Position numbers and translations under genes: made by a program. Shown here piece after piece: positions 14,801-28,216 of a stretch of DNA of 64,000 nt; the first letter of the stretch is position 1; each line of letters begins with the position of its first letter. This stretch comes from Onchocerca volvulus (Eukaryota; Nematoda; Chromadorea; Rhabditida; Onchocercidae): positions 16,965,054-17,029,053 of the forward strand of contig HG738138.1 in assembly GCA_000499405.2 (NCBI GenBank), read 5' to 3'. Under the pieces are notes generated by a model. The model had not been told where the DNA came from and did no database searches. It worked only from the letters and a program-made list of their open reading frames with translations.

Positions 14801-17800
14801 ATTATCTAATGCAAGATTCTGTGCTATCAAATTTTTTCCTATAAAGTTGAAAGTTCTTAGTCATTCACGTATGTTATTGTTTGTGATATAATAACATCTG
14901 CAGGCTATTAGTCAGCTATCATTCTACCAGCTGTTGAATTTAAATTGATTATTAAACAGCTACGTTATGAATTGTTCGTACAAAAATGTGAATTTCGTTC
15001 AAATACTTAACTTCAAGAAATTTATTCACAATTGCTAAAAGATAGATTTTTTTTTCCAAGAAAATCCAAGCTTTTTCTTCTGTAACCTCTTTCGTGAAGA
15101 AACTGGAAAGATATAGTTTTTAAAATTTTACCTGTGAGAAGATGAATATAAGATGTGATATATATTAAAGGGGCTACAGATACGGAAGTTCCACGGATAT
15201 CAATGTCAGATTGGCCTGCTGAAAGCTTAGGTTGCCCAACAGATATGCATGTACTCACCGATTCCTTAATTGTGAATGCGGAAGAGGAACCTGAAATGGA
15301 TTCTAATGATGACATCAAGGTACGTTTATTTATAATACATCTTATAAATATAATTTTATAAAAAAATTTTATGATTTTTTATAGATCTAGCATAGTTTAT
15401 GAAGAGGAACAATCCTTACAACTTATTCTAAACGCAATTACAGGAGATACTGTCGATGCTAAATGATGATGAAAATGGTAATCCGAAAATGGGAAGAATC
15501 GAAAAACAAGGTACTCAGTGGCGTGAATTTAAATATGGCAAAACTTGTTATCCATTATCTTTCAAGCGTAATTGGCTTCTTGGCTATGTTGATGATGATG
15601 ATAAGGTTTGCTATTTCAATATTTATTTTCTAAAATTTAATTTTTTTCTATTTTTACTTTTTTTTCATTTTTTTTTTCTTACTGTAAAATTCATTGCCGT
15701 TTCTCCTTTGGATAGCCAGTAGTTGATGATGAATAATAATGCTTTTATAGTAATGGTGATCATATTGATGATAATATTGAAAATAATCTCATATTTGGTA
15801 GTCTTGTCATCAGCAGAAAATGCGACACCGAACTGAAACGATCATTTGGCTTTTTAGAATTGATTCGATAAAAGAATATAGATGTCATTGGGTTGCTTTA
15901 ACTTGTCCTAATTATTGCGGGTCTTCTCGATGAGAATTCTCATCTTTTGAAGTAAATTAAATAATTTATTTATTTACAGCATTCTTGCGATGCATCTAGT
16001 GAAGGAAGCGATGAATTACCAACGGATCTGAATCCGATCATCGAAACCAAAACTGCTACGCCGCCATCAGTTTTGGACGTGAAATTATTTTCTTTGAAAA
16101 GACGACGCAAAGGACGACTTAGCACATCTGATCGTTTCCCATCCGTGATGAAGATCTCCAACGATCCATTAGGAAGGGTGAGTTTTATTGTAACTTCTAA
16201 ACGAGAAAAAAAAAAAACCTCTCTTCTTCAGTTATCATGAAAATTTGTTTAAAATTTTGCATGTCCTTTTTATTGTTTTAATTTTTGACGAATTTGGATT
16301 ATTTCCTCATCTTATTTTGTATTTTTCGCTCATTCGCAATTTTTATCCGTCATGGTTGCTGATCTTGAACTCTCTTTATTCAAAATCCGCTTATCCATCT
16401 TTATCCCGTTATTTCGTTCAACTTTGCTTCAATGTTATTCATCATGAAAATTCATTTAGAAACTTTTCTGTCCTTTTTTTTTTTTTTTTTTTCTCGATTA
16501 TCTTTTTTTGTTTTTTCTACTCCCAGTTTTATTCTTCTTTAAAATAATGATTAAATTTTTAGAAGCAAGTAATTTCGTGTCTTTTTTTTATGCTTAATTT
16601 TTAATCCTTTTCTTTCTTTATGTAAATTTTGCGAGTGGTATTTCTAATAAATTGCTGCACTCTAAAATTGTTAGTGATTTCAGGATATGGAATATAGTAT
16701 ATGCTCACAGACATGGTCCGAAATACCTCACCTGAATGATGCGATTGCATCGTTAGGTTCAATTCGTTTACCATCCTCTCACTATTTAAGAACTACACTG
16801 CGTAGTAAGCATCAAGTTCGACGTAAATTACGTGCTCGACGTCTTCCTCGATCCATGTCTGATGGTGAACATCTCGGAGTGTTTATGGACAGTCAGTTGT
16901 TTCTCTTGTTGATTTCTGAGACAATTAGTGGAAAATTCTGGATGATCTTAAATTACAGTTTTTTTTTTTTTTTTTCAAAAATATAACAGCTGAATTTTCC
17001 TAGAAGTAAAAGTAGTTATTGGGAAGTTAATTAATATAGTGGTTATTACATTTTTTTAATCAATTACTTTTTTTACAGTTATGTTTTTTAAGTAATTACA
17101 TTTGACAATCACGTTTTAAAATTAATTACTGGCTAAAGATTCATGTAATAAATGAACATATTTTGCAGCATCAATCCATTCAGCTCCATGTGCATCAATG
17201 TCGCATTGGAGTGCCAGTAATTATCGTGATAGTGATACCACAGGACCAGATCAGAGTGATGCTCCACCGTATGAATGGGATGATTATAGAGTTTGTTATA
17301 AAAATCAATTAAGTCTAATTAATAATAGACGATTCTTAGCTAGTTATTATAGCAAATTAAAGTTGATTTAATGCTTTCGAAACTTATAGTCACCATGACA
17401 TTGCATTTCTTTTATGAAACTATATTGACTTTTGACCTTGTGTAATTCGTGTTTCCATTACAGTGACATTTGCTATCGTACTCATGATTGATTATTGTGA
17501 CGTTAGTACTTTAATTTTAGAAACGATAAGTAACATTCTTTTTTTCCAATAATTTAGATTCTTAGAACCAATCATAATAATGTATTTCTTAGCAGCTTAG
17601 TTTTATTATTATTATATGGAGCATTCTAATGATTTATTTCTGTCAATTCATTTTAGGCTAATCTTCCTCAAAAAAATTTTTTTTTTCATTCCTATGTCTG
17701 TAAACGAGATCCATTTACTTGTCTTATATTCTCATGAAATTTAAATTGCTCAGGTAATTTTGGGAAAAGTTCTTCGTGTTTTTTTTTTCATTCTTCAGCA

Positions 17801-20587
17801 TTTCTTTCATTATCTCTTTCATCCATGACAATCATAGCATGTAAAAATTGTCCAGATCCTAGATTTATTAGTATTATTAGTATCTAATATTGTTTGATAA
17901 TGCTTTCATTTATTCTCATGAAAAGTAGAGTAAAACAATGAATAAATCCATGCAAATCACTTCTTTTTCAAAAATTTGATATTATATATAATATTTGCTA
18001 GTTGCTATGAAATGACCTTCATTTGATATAATTGCAGCATTAATTAATTACCGTTCTTCTCTTCCACCCATCTGTTTAATCTTCCATTTGTGATTAAGTG
18101 CCTTCTTCAAAACTTCGTTATCACCTTACACTTATTATATCATTTAATCTTTCATTCGTAATTAAGTGCCTTTTCAAAATTTCATTGTCATTTTACTCTT
18201 ATTATATCAGGGCATTATTTACATACAAAAAAGATTAAAAAACAAATAAATGATATGCTACTAATTATAAATGTGTTATAGTTAGTTTTGAGCCTTTTTT
18301 TATTAAATTAAATTTAATTTAAGAAAATATTTCAGCCACCAGCGAAAGCTGAAGATGGATGGGATGATAAGGATGATGATCGAGAAGATATATCAGTGCT
18401 GACTATTGAGGATGATTTTCATATGCAACTTGGTAGTTCGCATTCTTCATTTCCCACTCATTTATTACATTCATCTTACATTCCTGTACGTTTCTTTTTT
18501 TTTTTTTTTATCAGTGATTGGGATAAGAAATACAACCAGTATCTATTTATCATTAATCTTATAGATTTTTCTCTTAATTTTAATCAACTAATTAATGTCT
18601 TCAGCGCTATTAATTCTGGTATTGATAATATATAATAATAATTACGTCCCTTAATCAGATTAATAATATACAAATACAATAATTCATCAATTTTTTATTT
18701 AAATTGTTCAGTTATTGATTTTGCAAATTTTTATTTCATAATTCAGTATAGTAATGACATAAATTATTATTCTCGATTTTTTTAATTTGCTAATGTCTGC
18801 TCAAATAATGGTAATTTTGCAATTTATATTCATAATCCGTAATAATGCTATGAATGAGGTAGATTTGATACACGAATAATTGTTTTCGATTCTTTTAATC
18901 TGCCAGTTTCTGTCCAGTAATTAATAATTAATGATAATGATTTGCAGGATGAAAAAAAAACGCCGACACGAGAAAAAACAGCTCGACCAGTGGCTGCGGT
19001 TACAGGAAAATGTATCCGTAAACATTCGGTAAGTCCATCCATCTGCCATATTCTTCAGATTCCATGGATACAAGCAGCATCAATGCTTTTCCATTCATAT
19101 AGGGTAATTATCAGAAATGAATGAATTTCTACCAGTTTATTTTCTGTTAACAGTTCGATTGTTGTAAAAAGGATGGTTGCTAAGAGATGCTATATCAATA
19201 GCTAATGATCGATAATGGAGGAAACAGGTATGAATGTGGGATACATTTCTCTCTTCCATTTGTCACCGTTGCTCAAATATCGTTCAGAGAGATTTTATTG
19301 ATTATATTTGTCATCTTTTGTCAAATATCAATCACAGTTGTATGCTTGTAACAATTTCATTTCGATTCAAAAAGAAAGAAAAGAAATTTTGTATCCTAAA
19401 CAGCTTTCTTGCAGTGAATTTTCTTTTATTTTTTGATAATGAAAGAAAACAAATAGGTAGGAGAAGATGGGTTTGAGGAGAGTTGCAAAGTTGCGGAATA
19501 CTTTTTTTTTTTAATAAAATTTTTAAGATTGCAATGTTTGATTCTTTGTATTATTTGCGTAAAATGGTATGTTTGTGATGAATTGCCGATTTTTAATCTT
19601 CTGCCGTATTCTTTGATTCTAGCCTTTCGATTCTTTATGTTTTTTCCTCGCCCATTTATATTGGCATTTAATTTTTCGGAATTGATAAAATTTCATTTTG
19701 TCTTTTGGGAGAAGTGATGAGATTTTGCTTTTTTCCATTTAAAAATAGAAACTTTTTGCAGGACACTAGTGTGAATGATAAGTTGGAATTGGTAAAATCG
19801 AGAACAATACCATTAATATCGAAGCTGTTGAATTCATCGAAATCTCGCCATTTCTCAGAATCTGACTTGGATAACGTTTTAACAGTAAATAACGATAATA
19901 CAAATAATAGCACCGAATGTATTCCGTCATTTCCACTTGCATCATTACCCCAACAGTCACTATTGCCTATTATTTTATCGAAAATTGAAAAGTTTGCATC
20001 TTCGCTCAAGTTGATCCATCACGACGACAGTGGTCTTGATTCGTCGTTCTCGACGCTATCATCAATCAGGTCGTTGGGTGACGTTGACAGCACTCTCAAA
20101 ATATTCAACGTGATTTTTTTTTTCTTTTTCTCATGATGTTATATCTGGAATGTCTTTACGTAAAATGAATACGTGAGATGGCACTTAATAATGATAGATA
20201 AGTGAAAGAAACAGAGAGATTAGTTGAGAGTTGAAAGTTGGAAGTTCGAAGATTAAAAGGAAAAGATAGTTTTAAATTCTTGGAAATTGATCTGGATGGA
20301 AGGTATGATACTTTAATTGATTATTTGATTGGAAACTATTCTGGATGAATTGGATGGTAGATTATCTAATTATCTGATGATTGGAAACTGTTTTGGGTAG
20401 GGCAGATGACAGATTATTTAGTTACTGGAGATTGGAAACTATTCTGAATAGAATAAGCGATGGATTACTTAATTATTTGATAATTGGAAAACTATTGTGT
20501 ATGGGATAGATGACAGATTACCTGATTATCAGCTATCATGTATTATAGATTTACCTTAACATATATATATTTTTGATGCTACAATTC

Positions 20588-20639
<52 letters not shown>

Positions 20640-22165
20640 CAATTTTTTTTCCTTTTTGTTAGAATGAAAAATTGAAAATTAAAGAAAATTTTCAGGATAT
20701 TCATGAACGATTGCTAGAAGAGCAGGAGGAATTGCAAAGTCTGTTAACTTCGGATTCATTTTCTGGTGATCTATCAAGTTTATTGGGAGAATTCGAGCCA
20801 TTGTGTCGAGGTTACGAAGAAGCTGTGGAACGAGTGGAGCAATTGATGACACAAATTGGAGCCATTCGAGATAAATGGAATGATTGGGCTGAGACACAAC
20901 GAATTATACAAATGATGATGCGAACTATTGAAAGTGATCTGTCTGATCTTCGTAAAGGAACTGATAATTCTGAGGTAAGTAGTAATATTTATTAGCTTCT
21001 GATGGTTTTTTGAATCATTTATTTTGATATTTTTATGTATTACGTCTTTTTCGAATTTCTGTCGCAAAGTTTCTTTGATCCATAGCATAGGTCAATTGCC
21101 AAAATTTTTTCACAAGCAACATTGATGACAATTTTTAGTGAGATTCAAATATTGAGGGTAATGGTAAGTTTTATGATTGAGAATGAAATTTTTTTTTTTT
21201 CCAAAAGTAAGAAGATTTTAAAGATTTAAGGTTTGGAATAGATCTGAAATTTCTTACAACTTTTAAGGAAATCAGTTTTAGGAATGGGATTTAGAATTTT
21301 ATTATGTCATGATATTTGAAAGATAACTCATGATATTATTCGCAGGTTAAATTACATCAAGCGCAGCTATTCCAAACTTTTTTTTTTTATTTGAAATTTT
21401 CACTCAAGATTATTGTTTCTTTTTTCGACAGTTATTCTAATTAACTATTATAGATAATATCTTATCAATGTTATCATTTCAGCAGATATGTTCCGAATTG
21501 GAATTATGTCAGGAACGAATGAATCGTCTAGAAACAGCATGCAATTACCTGAGTTGTAATTTAGCATCACTTCATCATCGTTCTTCCACGCAACAACCAC
21601 CTCCGATCGATTTTACTTCCGAATTAGCCCTATATTCCAATGCACTCATACAGCTAAAAACCAGGTTTGATTCATTTCAATTTGCATTTCAGTATGCCGT
21701 GAAACATTGAATAGTGAAAACTGTGAAATTGAATATGAACTTCGAATGGAATTGAAGTGATTAATTTGATGAGAAATTTTACAAAGATTTCTTGAATATC
21801 ACTCATAATCGGCCTATTTAAATAATACATCGATATGATTGACTTATAATATTGTTAAATTAATTACTTTAATAAATTGTTATTACAGATTTGAAAAGGA
21901 AATAGGTCACGCAAAAAGTATTGATAAAGCAACATTTGTACGTAGCAGGAAACGCGTGCATTTGAAAGATGATAAAAAAACGACGTCAAGTTTAAGACAG
22001 GATAGCTGTGTGAACATTCCTCATATCAGTTGGTCTATTAAGATGCTATTTATTGTTGCCGTGATAGCAGGATTTACAGCCTGGTTTGCTACATCATCTC
22101 TTGTACCTTGGCGAACAACTTTAGGACCACATTTGGATTATGTCGACGGTCCGCCACCTCTTTAA
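2276..22165 (+). CDS. unc-83: UNC-83-like KASH-domain nuclear envelope protein, 18 exons
   Basis: Exons: 2276-2336, 2627-2766, 6029-6096, 6395-6545, 13440-13636, 14018-14182, 14648-14796, 15180-15319, 15444-15605, 15980-16177, 16684-16891, 17169-17290, 18336-18485, 18948-19028, 19762-20109, 20663-20974, 21483-21664, 21889-22165. All junctions keep phase, giving about 1036 residues; C. elegans UNC-83 is, from memory, about 1040. Seen: spectrin-like helical segments in exons 2, 4, 16 and 17, basic clusters near residues 460-530, tryptophan-acidic motifs at W583 and W596, a membrane segment at about 997-1017, and a 17-residue tail ending DGPPPL, the KASH signature. Known family role: anchored in the outer nuclear membrane by SUN protein UNC-84, UNC-83 recruits kinesin-1 and dynein to move nuclei. 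Uncertain: the first exon, the start of exon 4 (6239 also stays open and in phase), and the choice among KASH families. Confidence 0.75.
2776..2814 (+). repeat. 39-base poly-T tract directly after a 5' splice site
   Basis: Begins nine bases after the 5' splice site at 2767 of the KASH gene. Sense-strand T, like other tracts in this window. Confidence 0.9.
8190..8360. repeat. Three decayed copies of a ~65-bp unit
   Basis: The pattern TAGGATTAT..GTAGTGTGGAAT (with variants), then TTTGATGATTGATCTTC, then TCTTGGAATCTGT occurs three times in a row with substitutions and small gaps. It lies inside the long KASH-gene intron. No coding potential. Confidence 0.6.
10376..10930. repeat. Diverged tandem duplication, ~250-300 bp per copy
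   Basis: Copy 1 (about 10376-10610) and copy 2 (about 10615-10930) share, in order: ATTGCA, TTAATGATCATAT or ATGATTATAT, TTATGAT(A/G)TCGAT, CATTTAAAATTCATCT or similar, GCT..GTTTGAA, and GAAAATATATTTT.CCTGAAAT. Copy 2 has an extra internal repeat of TAATA.AGCTT(A/G)TTTACGT. Located in the long intron. Confidence 0.65.
11190..11570. repeat. Three tandem decayed copies of a ~120-170 bp unit
   Basis: Each copy contains CCGATTTTCAC..AAGC, TTCACCATCTTTTTG.T.TCATTT and, in copies 2 and 3, GCTTACCTTG.AAAAG.TAC. Copies start near 11192, 11313 and 11486. Located in the long KASH-gene intron; no open frame follows the repeat. Confidence 0.65.
20282..20540. repeat. Minisatellite of about four ~60-bp units
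   Basis: A unit of the form GGATAGATGACAGATTA..TAATTATTTGATGATTGGAAACTATTCTG is repeated about four times with substitutions, between KASH-gene exons 15 and 16 and just before a 51-base T tract. Confidence 0.65.
20589..20639 (+). repeat. 51-base poly-T tract near a 3' splice site
   Basis: An uninterrupted T run in the intron before KASH-gene exon 16 (exon start 20663, acceptor GTTAG). It forms an extended polypyrimidine tract in the sense orientation. Confidence 0.9.
21889..22165 (+). other. KASH domain exon (transmembrane segment plus PPPL tail)
   Basis: The last coding exon carries a basic cytosolic stretch (residues about 955-970), then a hydrophobic segment of about 21 residues, then a short lumenal tail with HLDYVDGPPPL at the end. 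The terminal tri-proline plus one residue is the part of KASH peptides that inserts into SUN domains. The lumenal part has no cysteine, so it cannot form the intermolecular disulfide some long KASH peptides make with SUN proteins. Confidence 0.85.
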
Positions 22166-22281
22166 CATTCCTTTTCTTTTTAATTTAACTGAAACTATTA
22201 ATATTAGATAAAATTTTTCGGAAAATCACAAATTACATTTTCCATGAGATCGATTACATGAAAATTTGGAAGGTCAGGGAC

Positions 22282-22311
22282 CTCTAAAGTATTGTCACCA
22301 GTACTTTAGAG
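22282..22311 (+). other. Perfect 10-bp hairpin downstream of the KASH gene stop
   Basis: CTCTAAAGTA and TACTTTAGAG are exact inverted repeats separated by TTGTCACCAG. The hairpin lies 117 bases after the stop codon, before the candidate polyadenylation signal, so it would be in the 3' UTR. A regulatory RNA hairpin is possible; function unknown. Confidence 0.6.
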
Positions 22312-22605
22312 CGCCATCACTTCTTCAGCATTTCTTCAAGTCAAGTCATCTAATTAGTTTAAAAGCAAAAGTCAAATTTAAAGCATCCGAAACCGAATAA
22401 TTGCTAGTTAATGTAATCTTTTGGCTTAGATAATCAGTAATGATATTTTCATTTCATTTTTAATTAATCGTATGTTTTGAATCAGTCATTGTTATTTTTC
22501 ATATATGCAGGTGCCATCATAGTGCCTACCGAAACACAATTTATAACTTACAACTTTCGATATAAATTGTATGTCGAAAACAATTCCGATATATTAAGGA
22601 TAATT

Positions 22606-22611
22606 AATAAA
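22606..22611 (+). terminator. Candidate polyadenylation signal of the KASH gene
   Basis: AATAAA, 441 bases after the stop codon. Other A/T-rich hexamers occur nearby, so the choice is tentative. Confidence 0.35.
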
Positions 22612-24918
22612 GCAGTTTTGTTGTAATTACTTTCTAATTAATATAATTTACGTAATTGTTTAAATACCATCAACACTGCTTCCTTTCTACTTTTGTAAAT
22701 AATCTCATCGACAATACAATACTGCCATCTACGATTATCATCACTATAAACTTTTGTTATAAGGATTTTGTTATCAATATTGATCGCTGAACGTATTTAC
22801 AAATTAATTGTAAGATTTTTTCACACTCACAGTTTCGTTTATTTTATTTAAATTAATTTCAGAAAATTATGAATATTTTATCCAAATATATACTCTTGAG
22901 CGATCTCTAATGTAATTAATTTTTTTTTCTTCGTTACCTACTTTTTTTTTCTTCATTAGTCATTACGTTTATCAACATGGATGTACTGTTAAGATTATTC
23001 AATAAATAATTCCAATAATTCTTTGGGACAAGTTATTAAGAAAAAATTCACACTAAGTTTTGCGTAATTCTTACATATAATTAAATATATTAAAATTAAA
23101 GATGAATAGAAAAAAAAAAGCAAACTATCATTATTCTTAAGTTGTTCTCGAATTTTTATAATTACTTTTTAGATAATAGTAGGATTCTTGTCATATTTGA
23201 AAGATCCGAATAATACCGTACTCAGGTATTGTTACTCGGAAATACTTAACTTTTTTTGTTCAAACATTCCCAAAGGGTATATTCCTTATCGAGGAATTTG
23301 AATTTCTTGTAATATGTGAATAATTATTTGGTTACAAGAAACTAGTAAATACTAAAATCATCGGATGATTTTGAATGTGCATGAATGGTGTTAAGAAAAT
23401 CTAAGTTGAATTACTCGTCCAATTACAATTACGAGCTCGGTAAAAATTCATTCATTATTTTGTCTGCAATTTTCTATCAAAGTGCCGTAATGATGCGAGA
23501 TTTTTATGATTTCTTTTCAAATAATAATCTTTGTTAGTTCCCTTGTTCTTTTTTTTTTTTTTGGTTAAGACTCTCATGTGGTTCACCGTTCAATATGTCA
23601 ACCAATTATATATGCCACTAATACAAATAATAATGTAATAATTATGTCCTCTTCCAATAAGAATCTGAATTTGATACATAAACAATAAAGTCTCGAATTG
23701 GATTTTATTTCCAAATTCAGTGTTGATACTTAAATTTGAGCTGATTATGAAATTTATCAATCAATAAAGCTAAAAACGATGTTTTATATATATATATATA
23801 TACATAACGGGAAAGAAAATTATCGCTTCAAAAGATTAATTTATGAGAATATTTGATCAAGTTGGAGTATTTAATGAGGAAAATTTTATGAGGTCAAGAG
23901 GAAGTGGTCAGCAGAAATTTACTAGTTATTTTGAGGGAAATTATTATTATCACTAAAACTGAGTTTCAGTTGTTACTGATTAAAACTTCGTCGCATTGTA
24001 ATTTTCAAATTCTTGCAGAAATAAGTAATCAGTAAATGATAAAGCAAAAGGTGGATAAACCTTGTTGGGAAGATATATTTAAATTAATTTTGAAATCATT
24101 CTGTGCATGATTCCATCATGAGGAGAAGAGAATATTGGGAAAATTCCATGCGAAAGGTCAAGTTTTTAATTCAGTAAATGAATAATGAATAATGATTTCT
24201 AACTCTTTATATATGAAACAAGCAGGTTTCACGTAAAGATCGAAAAATGATAGGGACAATTCAGAAATATAGAGCAGTTTGGTCCAGGTGAAGATTTTTT
24301 AATGAAACTTAACAAGGATCAGGTGCAAAATTGAAAAGGATAGAACAAATAGTAGCAAGTGGTTACTACTATTAACAAATGCTTGTAGTGAGACTAAATG
24401 GTGTTTTTCGATCTGTACCGCTAGTAATTAAAGATAAGTAGTAATTTAGGTGAGACTTAGTGTATGATTCATGAAGAGCAGTTCAAGTTTTCTCTATATA
24501 CAGATGGCTATAAGCCAGTTTTGACATCAAACATTTCTCGTTGAAGTTTTGCAATCAAAAGCAATGTTTAAGTTACTCGAAAAGATTAGTAATTTTATCA
24601 GCATGAAGTAAGGGAAATTTTTGTAAATTTTACAGTGACAAATAACGGGAATAATTCAAACTCCGAAATATACTGCTTCAATTAAATACTTTTTAATAAA
24701 ATCCAATTTTTCTTGATTCATTTTTTATTACAATCTTGCCATAAAATTGAATCGAATAAAAAAGACATACAAAAACAATTGAATCGAACAAATGCTGCTG
24801 CCTAGATTCAAGTTAAATCATAGTCTTAAAGTTTACATTTAAATTCATACTTTGCTGAGATTAAACTTATGTATAATTCGAAGTATAATTGTATAATTGA
24901 GCTCATGCTGTGGATTAT

Positions 24919-25130
24919 TTGACTAACTTCGGCTCACGAATCTGTTTTTAAATAAAAGTCTGAAACTTGCTGCAGTAATGAAATCAAATATCAAAGTATA
25001 ATCATATAGTTAAATCAATTCTCATACAAAGGTCAGCAAGTGACATCAAACAATAAGATATCTTGTCTGATGAACTTTAGCTTGTGAATCTGTTTTTAAA
25101 TGAAGGTCTGAAACTTATTTTAGTGATGGA
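24919..25130. repeat. Direct repeat of about 60 bp, ~150 bp apart
   Basis: Copy 1 at 24919-24980 and copy 2 at 25069-25130 share TGA(A)CTT.GGCT or AGCTTGTGAATCTG, then GTTTTTAAAT(A/G)AA and GTCTGAAACTT. Non-coding. Confidence 0.55.
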
Positions 25131-25321
25131 TTCAGGCTTAATTTCAAGTTCAATTTTAAATTCAAGCGTGAAAATTGGAATTCATTTTTGCAATCCAATC
25201 GGTTTTCTTTAAATCGGGGCTTATTCAGTAAGAAAAAAAATTATTTCACCGCATTTAACATTCGGGCACCATTTCTTATCGAGAACGGAATGATAAACTT
25301 CGGAAAAGGTATTCTGCAGAA

Positions 25322-25342
25322 GATTAAGCACGCTGATTAAGC
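25322..25342. promoter_or_regulatory. Doubled GATTAAGC motif
   Basis: Two exact GATTAAGC words start at 25322 and 25335, in a patch less AT-rich than its surroundings. TAATC/GATTA cores are typical homeodomain sites, so an enhancer is possible; this is inference only. Confidence 0.25.
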
Positions 25343-28137
25343 GCGCAGGGAATTATAAACGAAAAAAAGATCTGTTCAGGGCCTTTTTGTCGAATTCATC
25401 ATTGCATGCAATTGCGTTGCTACGTATTTGATATCTGTTATATGTTGCATCTGCAAATCTGCATGTTATTCGATCCATTCTATTCTATTGTATTCATAAC
25501 AAATACTGCTTTAAAATTCAAAATTGCATCCATGATCTTCACCTTCCGGATATTACAAAAGGAGCAATGATAATGAGTGCTAACTTGATCTACTTTATAT
25601 CACTCCTCACGTAGTAGAAAACTCGATCAATTCAATAGATCATCGACTTAGAGTTCATTAATTAAATTGAATTATCGAGATCGAGACATTTAATTAAAGT
25701 CATTCGAATAAAAAATGACCCAAGCACACAGAGGTCGCAACAGTTTATTAAACAAAATCTATACCATGATATTACTCATAATAAATATGAAGAGAGAGTA
25801 TATAAATGATTCGGTGAATAATGAGCTCACTAAAATTTAGATATAATTACGATTCACTCATTTCAATGACTTATTTTTTATTCAGTTCGATAACATTTAT
25901 CTGCAACTCAGTTTTTCTTTCGATGGAATCCATCTGAAAGCACTTATATTAGTGATTATATATAAAGTTATATAATCATTTGCTAAAGCGCTTTTTCTTA
26001 TGATTTCACAATAGCGCATCGAACATATTCACTGCATTCTTCTTCATAAAATATTTGAGTTATTTCGACCAAAAACATCATAGTAACCAAATTATTCGAT
26101 CTCTCTTGGATGCATATTAATTACTAGCGTTATCATTGTGACATTTAACAAAGTTGACTTTTGATCTCATCACAGAAAAGAAAAAAATCCAAGAAAGCAA
26201 ACGATCTTGCAGGTACTTCTAGCTGTCAGCAGTGAGATAATTTTTCCCAAGTCAGGAAACGGAAAAATGAAAAATGATGGATTGATCTTATGTTGGATGC
26301 TTAGTGGAAGGAAATATGGCTCATTGCTTAATAGTTTTCTTATATTAATAAGCTAATTAAGAATTAAGAAATATAATCGTTAGAATGAAAACCAGGGCGA
26401 AATGCTTTCCCATAAGTTATTCGTAATTTGTATAATAATTGATAATGGTTGATAATAATTGATGCCATAATTCAAACTTCATAATTGATATAACAATGAT
26501 AATTGATATAATGATTATAACATAACAGTTGATAATTGAGCGTTTGCAAACTTCTACATATGATTTAGAATATTTTTAATAATTTTAAATTTATAACTAA
26601 TGTTTGCTATAATTATTTATATTTAATAATAGTTAACTTCGTGTTCAATGAAGTTGATTGTTCGAATTTATTATAATTTAGTCTCGAATTCTTTCGCTTT
26701 TTGAAGAAGAAAGCTATACATCCCAAGAAAAGTTAATCGAGAGTAGAATGAAATTGAATAAACTAACACTAATTATTTTGCCGTATTTATTAACATATAT
26801 ACAATTGCCATATTTATTACATATATGCATCTATTTGTTGGTGAAGCACTGTCGGATGGCATATTATTCTATTCTAAAATTATCTTTTATCAATATTTAT
26901 CGATATAATATTTCGATGAATATTTTTCATCGATAATTCATCTATAGAATGATATTGATTAGTTTTGTTGTTGGAATAGGCCGAAAGTATATAGTACGAA
27001 AGCATATCGCAATATCAACTAACTAAAATCGAGCTGTAAACAATCTAGCATATGTTAATTAATTTATCAATAAGCATATGGATACTTAAGACTTCTATTT
27101 ACCAAATGTTGAAAAAATTATCATATTATCTTTCTGTGATTCATTTTTTTTCCAAAGTCAGGGACAAATTGTAAAAACTGTAAATGAAATATTTGATAAT
27201 ATTTCTGCTTGCCACTTTTTTACAATCACTAACTGTTTTCGCAAAACCAATCAATCTGACATTTTGTGACATTTGGTATTTTCCATGAAGTTGTCTTTAG
27301 TCTTAATAGAAAAGAATTATTATATACAAAACAATTTTTTTAATTAGTTATTAAAATAAATTTCAAAAAAAAAAATGTTTGTTTTTCTAGACATAAAAAA
27401 ATTTATCAATAAATTATTGCGAATCTATCTGTTGTTACACTATGCTTCATTTCTTAATTCTTTGATTTATTTGAAATTTTAATGATTAAATAATAATTAA
27501 AATTTTAATAATTTGTCAAAAATGAAAGTGCTGAGACTGTAATAAGTGCACGATAATTTTATTTTAATCAAAATAGGAAGAAACCAAGGGGAACATCGAG
27601 ATAAACAAAACAAATTTTGAAAATTGAGATTTTTTGAAATTACTGATGAAGAAATTATGAGTTTGATATTAATTTTCGGAAAAACAATAGTTATAATTTT
27701 TTTAAAAATCCTAATTTTCAAACAAATAATCTGTTATGGAGTGCAAAAAAAAAGAAAATGGATGAATATCATAGATTTCCTTTATCTCTAGTATTAAAAT
27801 ATTCTTTCATTTCGAGACCAAAAAATTTATATTGGAAATTTTTCGCCTTTTTCTTCCTTCGAAAAAAAGCAAAGAAAGAGAAAAAAATCTTCAATCGAAA
27901 AACATGTATCGATATTATTATCTTATTTTGGATTAGTCACAAAGAGCGTCTGAAGGAAGATACTATTGCCTGAAATATCATTTAAGAGATTCGAGATCGT
28001 TTTACTGCAGAATATGAAATAAGCTGTTGTATCGTAACATTAAAATTTTATGATCTGGCATGAAATTTATCCAATCTTTTAAAAAAAAAATCTTTTTTGT
28101 TTTGATAGAATCTTTTCATAATTTTTTTTTTTTTTTT

Positions 28138-28216
28138 CATAAAATAATTTCTTGAAAATTAGTGTCAAATTTATTTTCATATAATAATTTCTTGAAAATT
28201 AGTATCAAATTTATGA
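28138..28216. repeat. 38-bp near-perfect tandem repeat
   Basis: CAT(A)A.ATAATTTCTTGAAAATTAGT(G/A)TCAAATTTAT occurs twice, head to tail. Intergenic. Confidence 0.75.
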
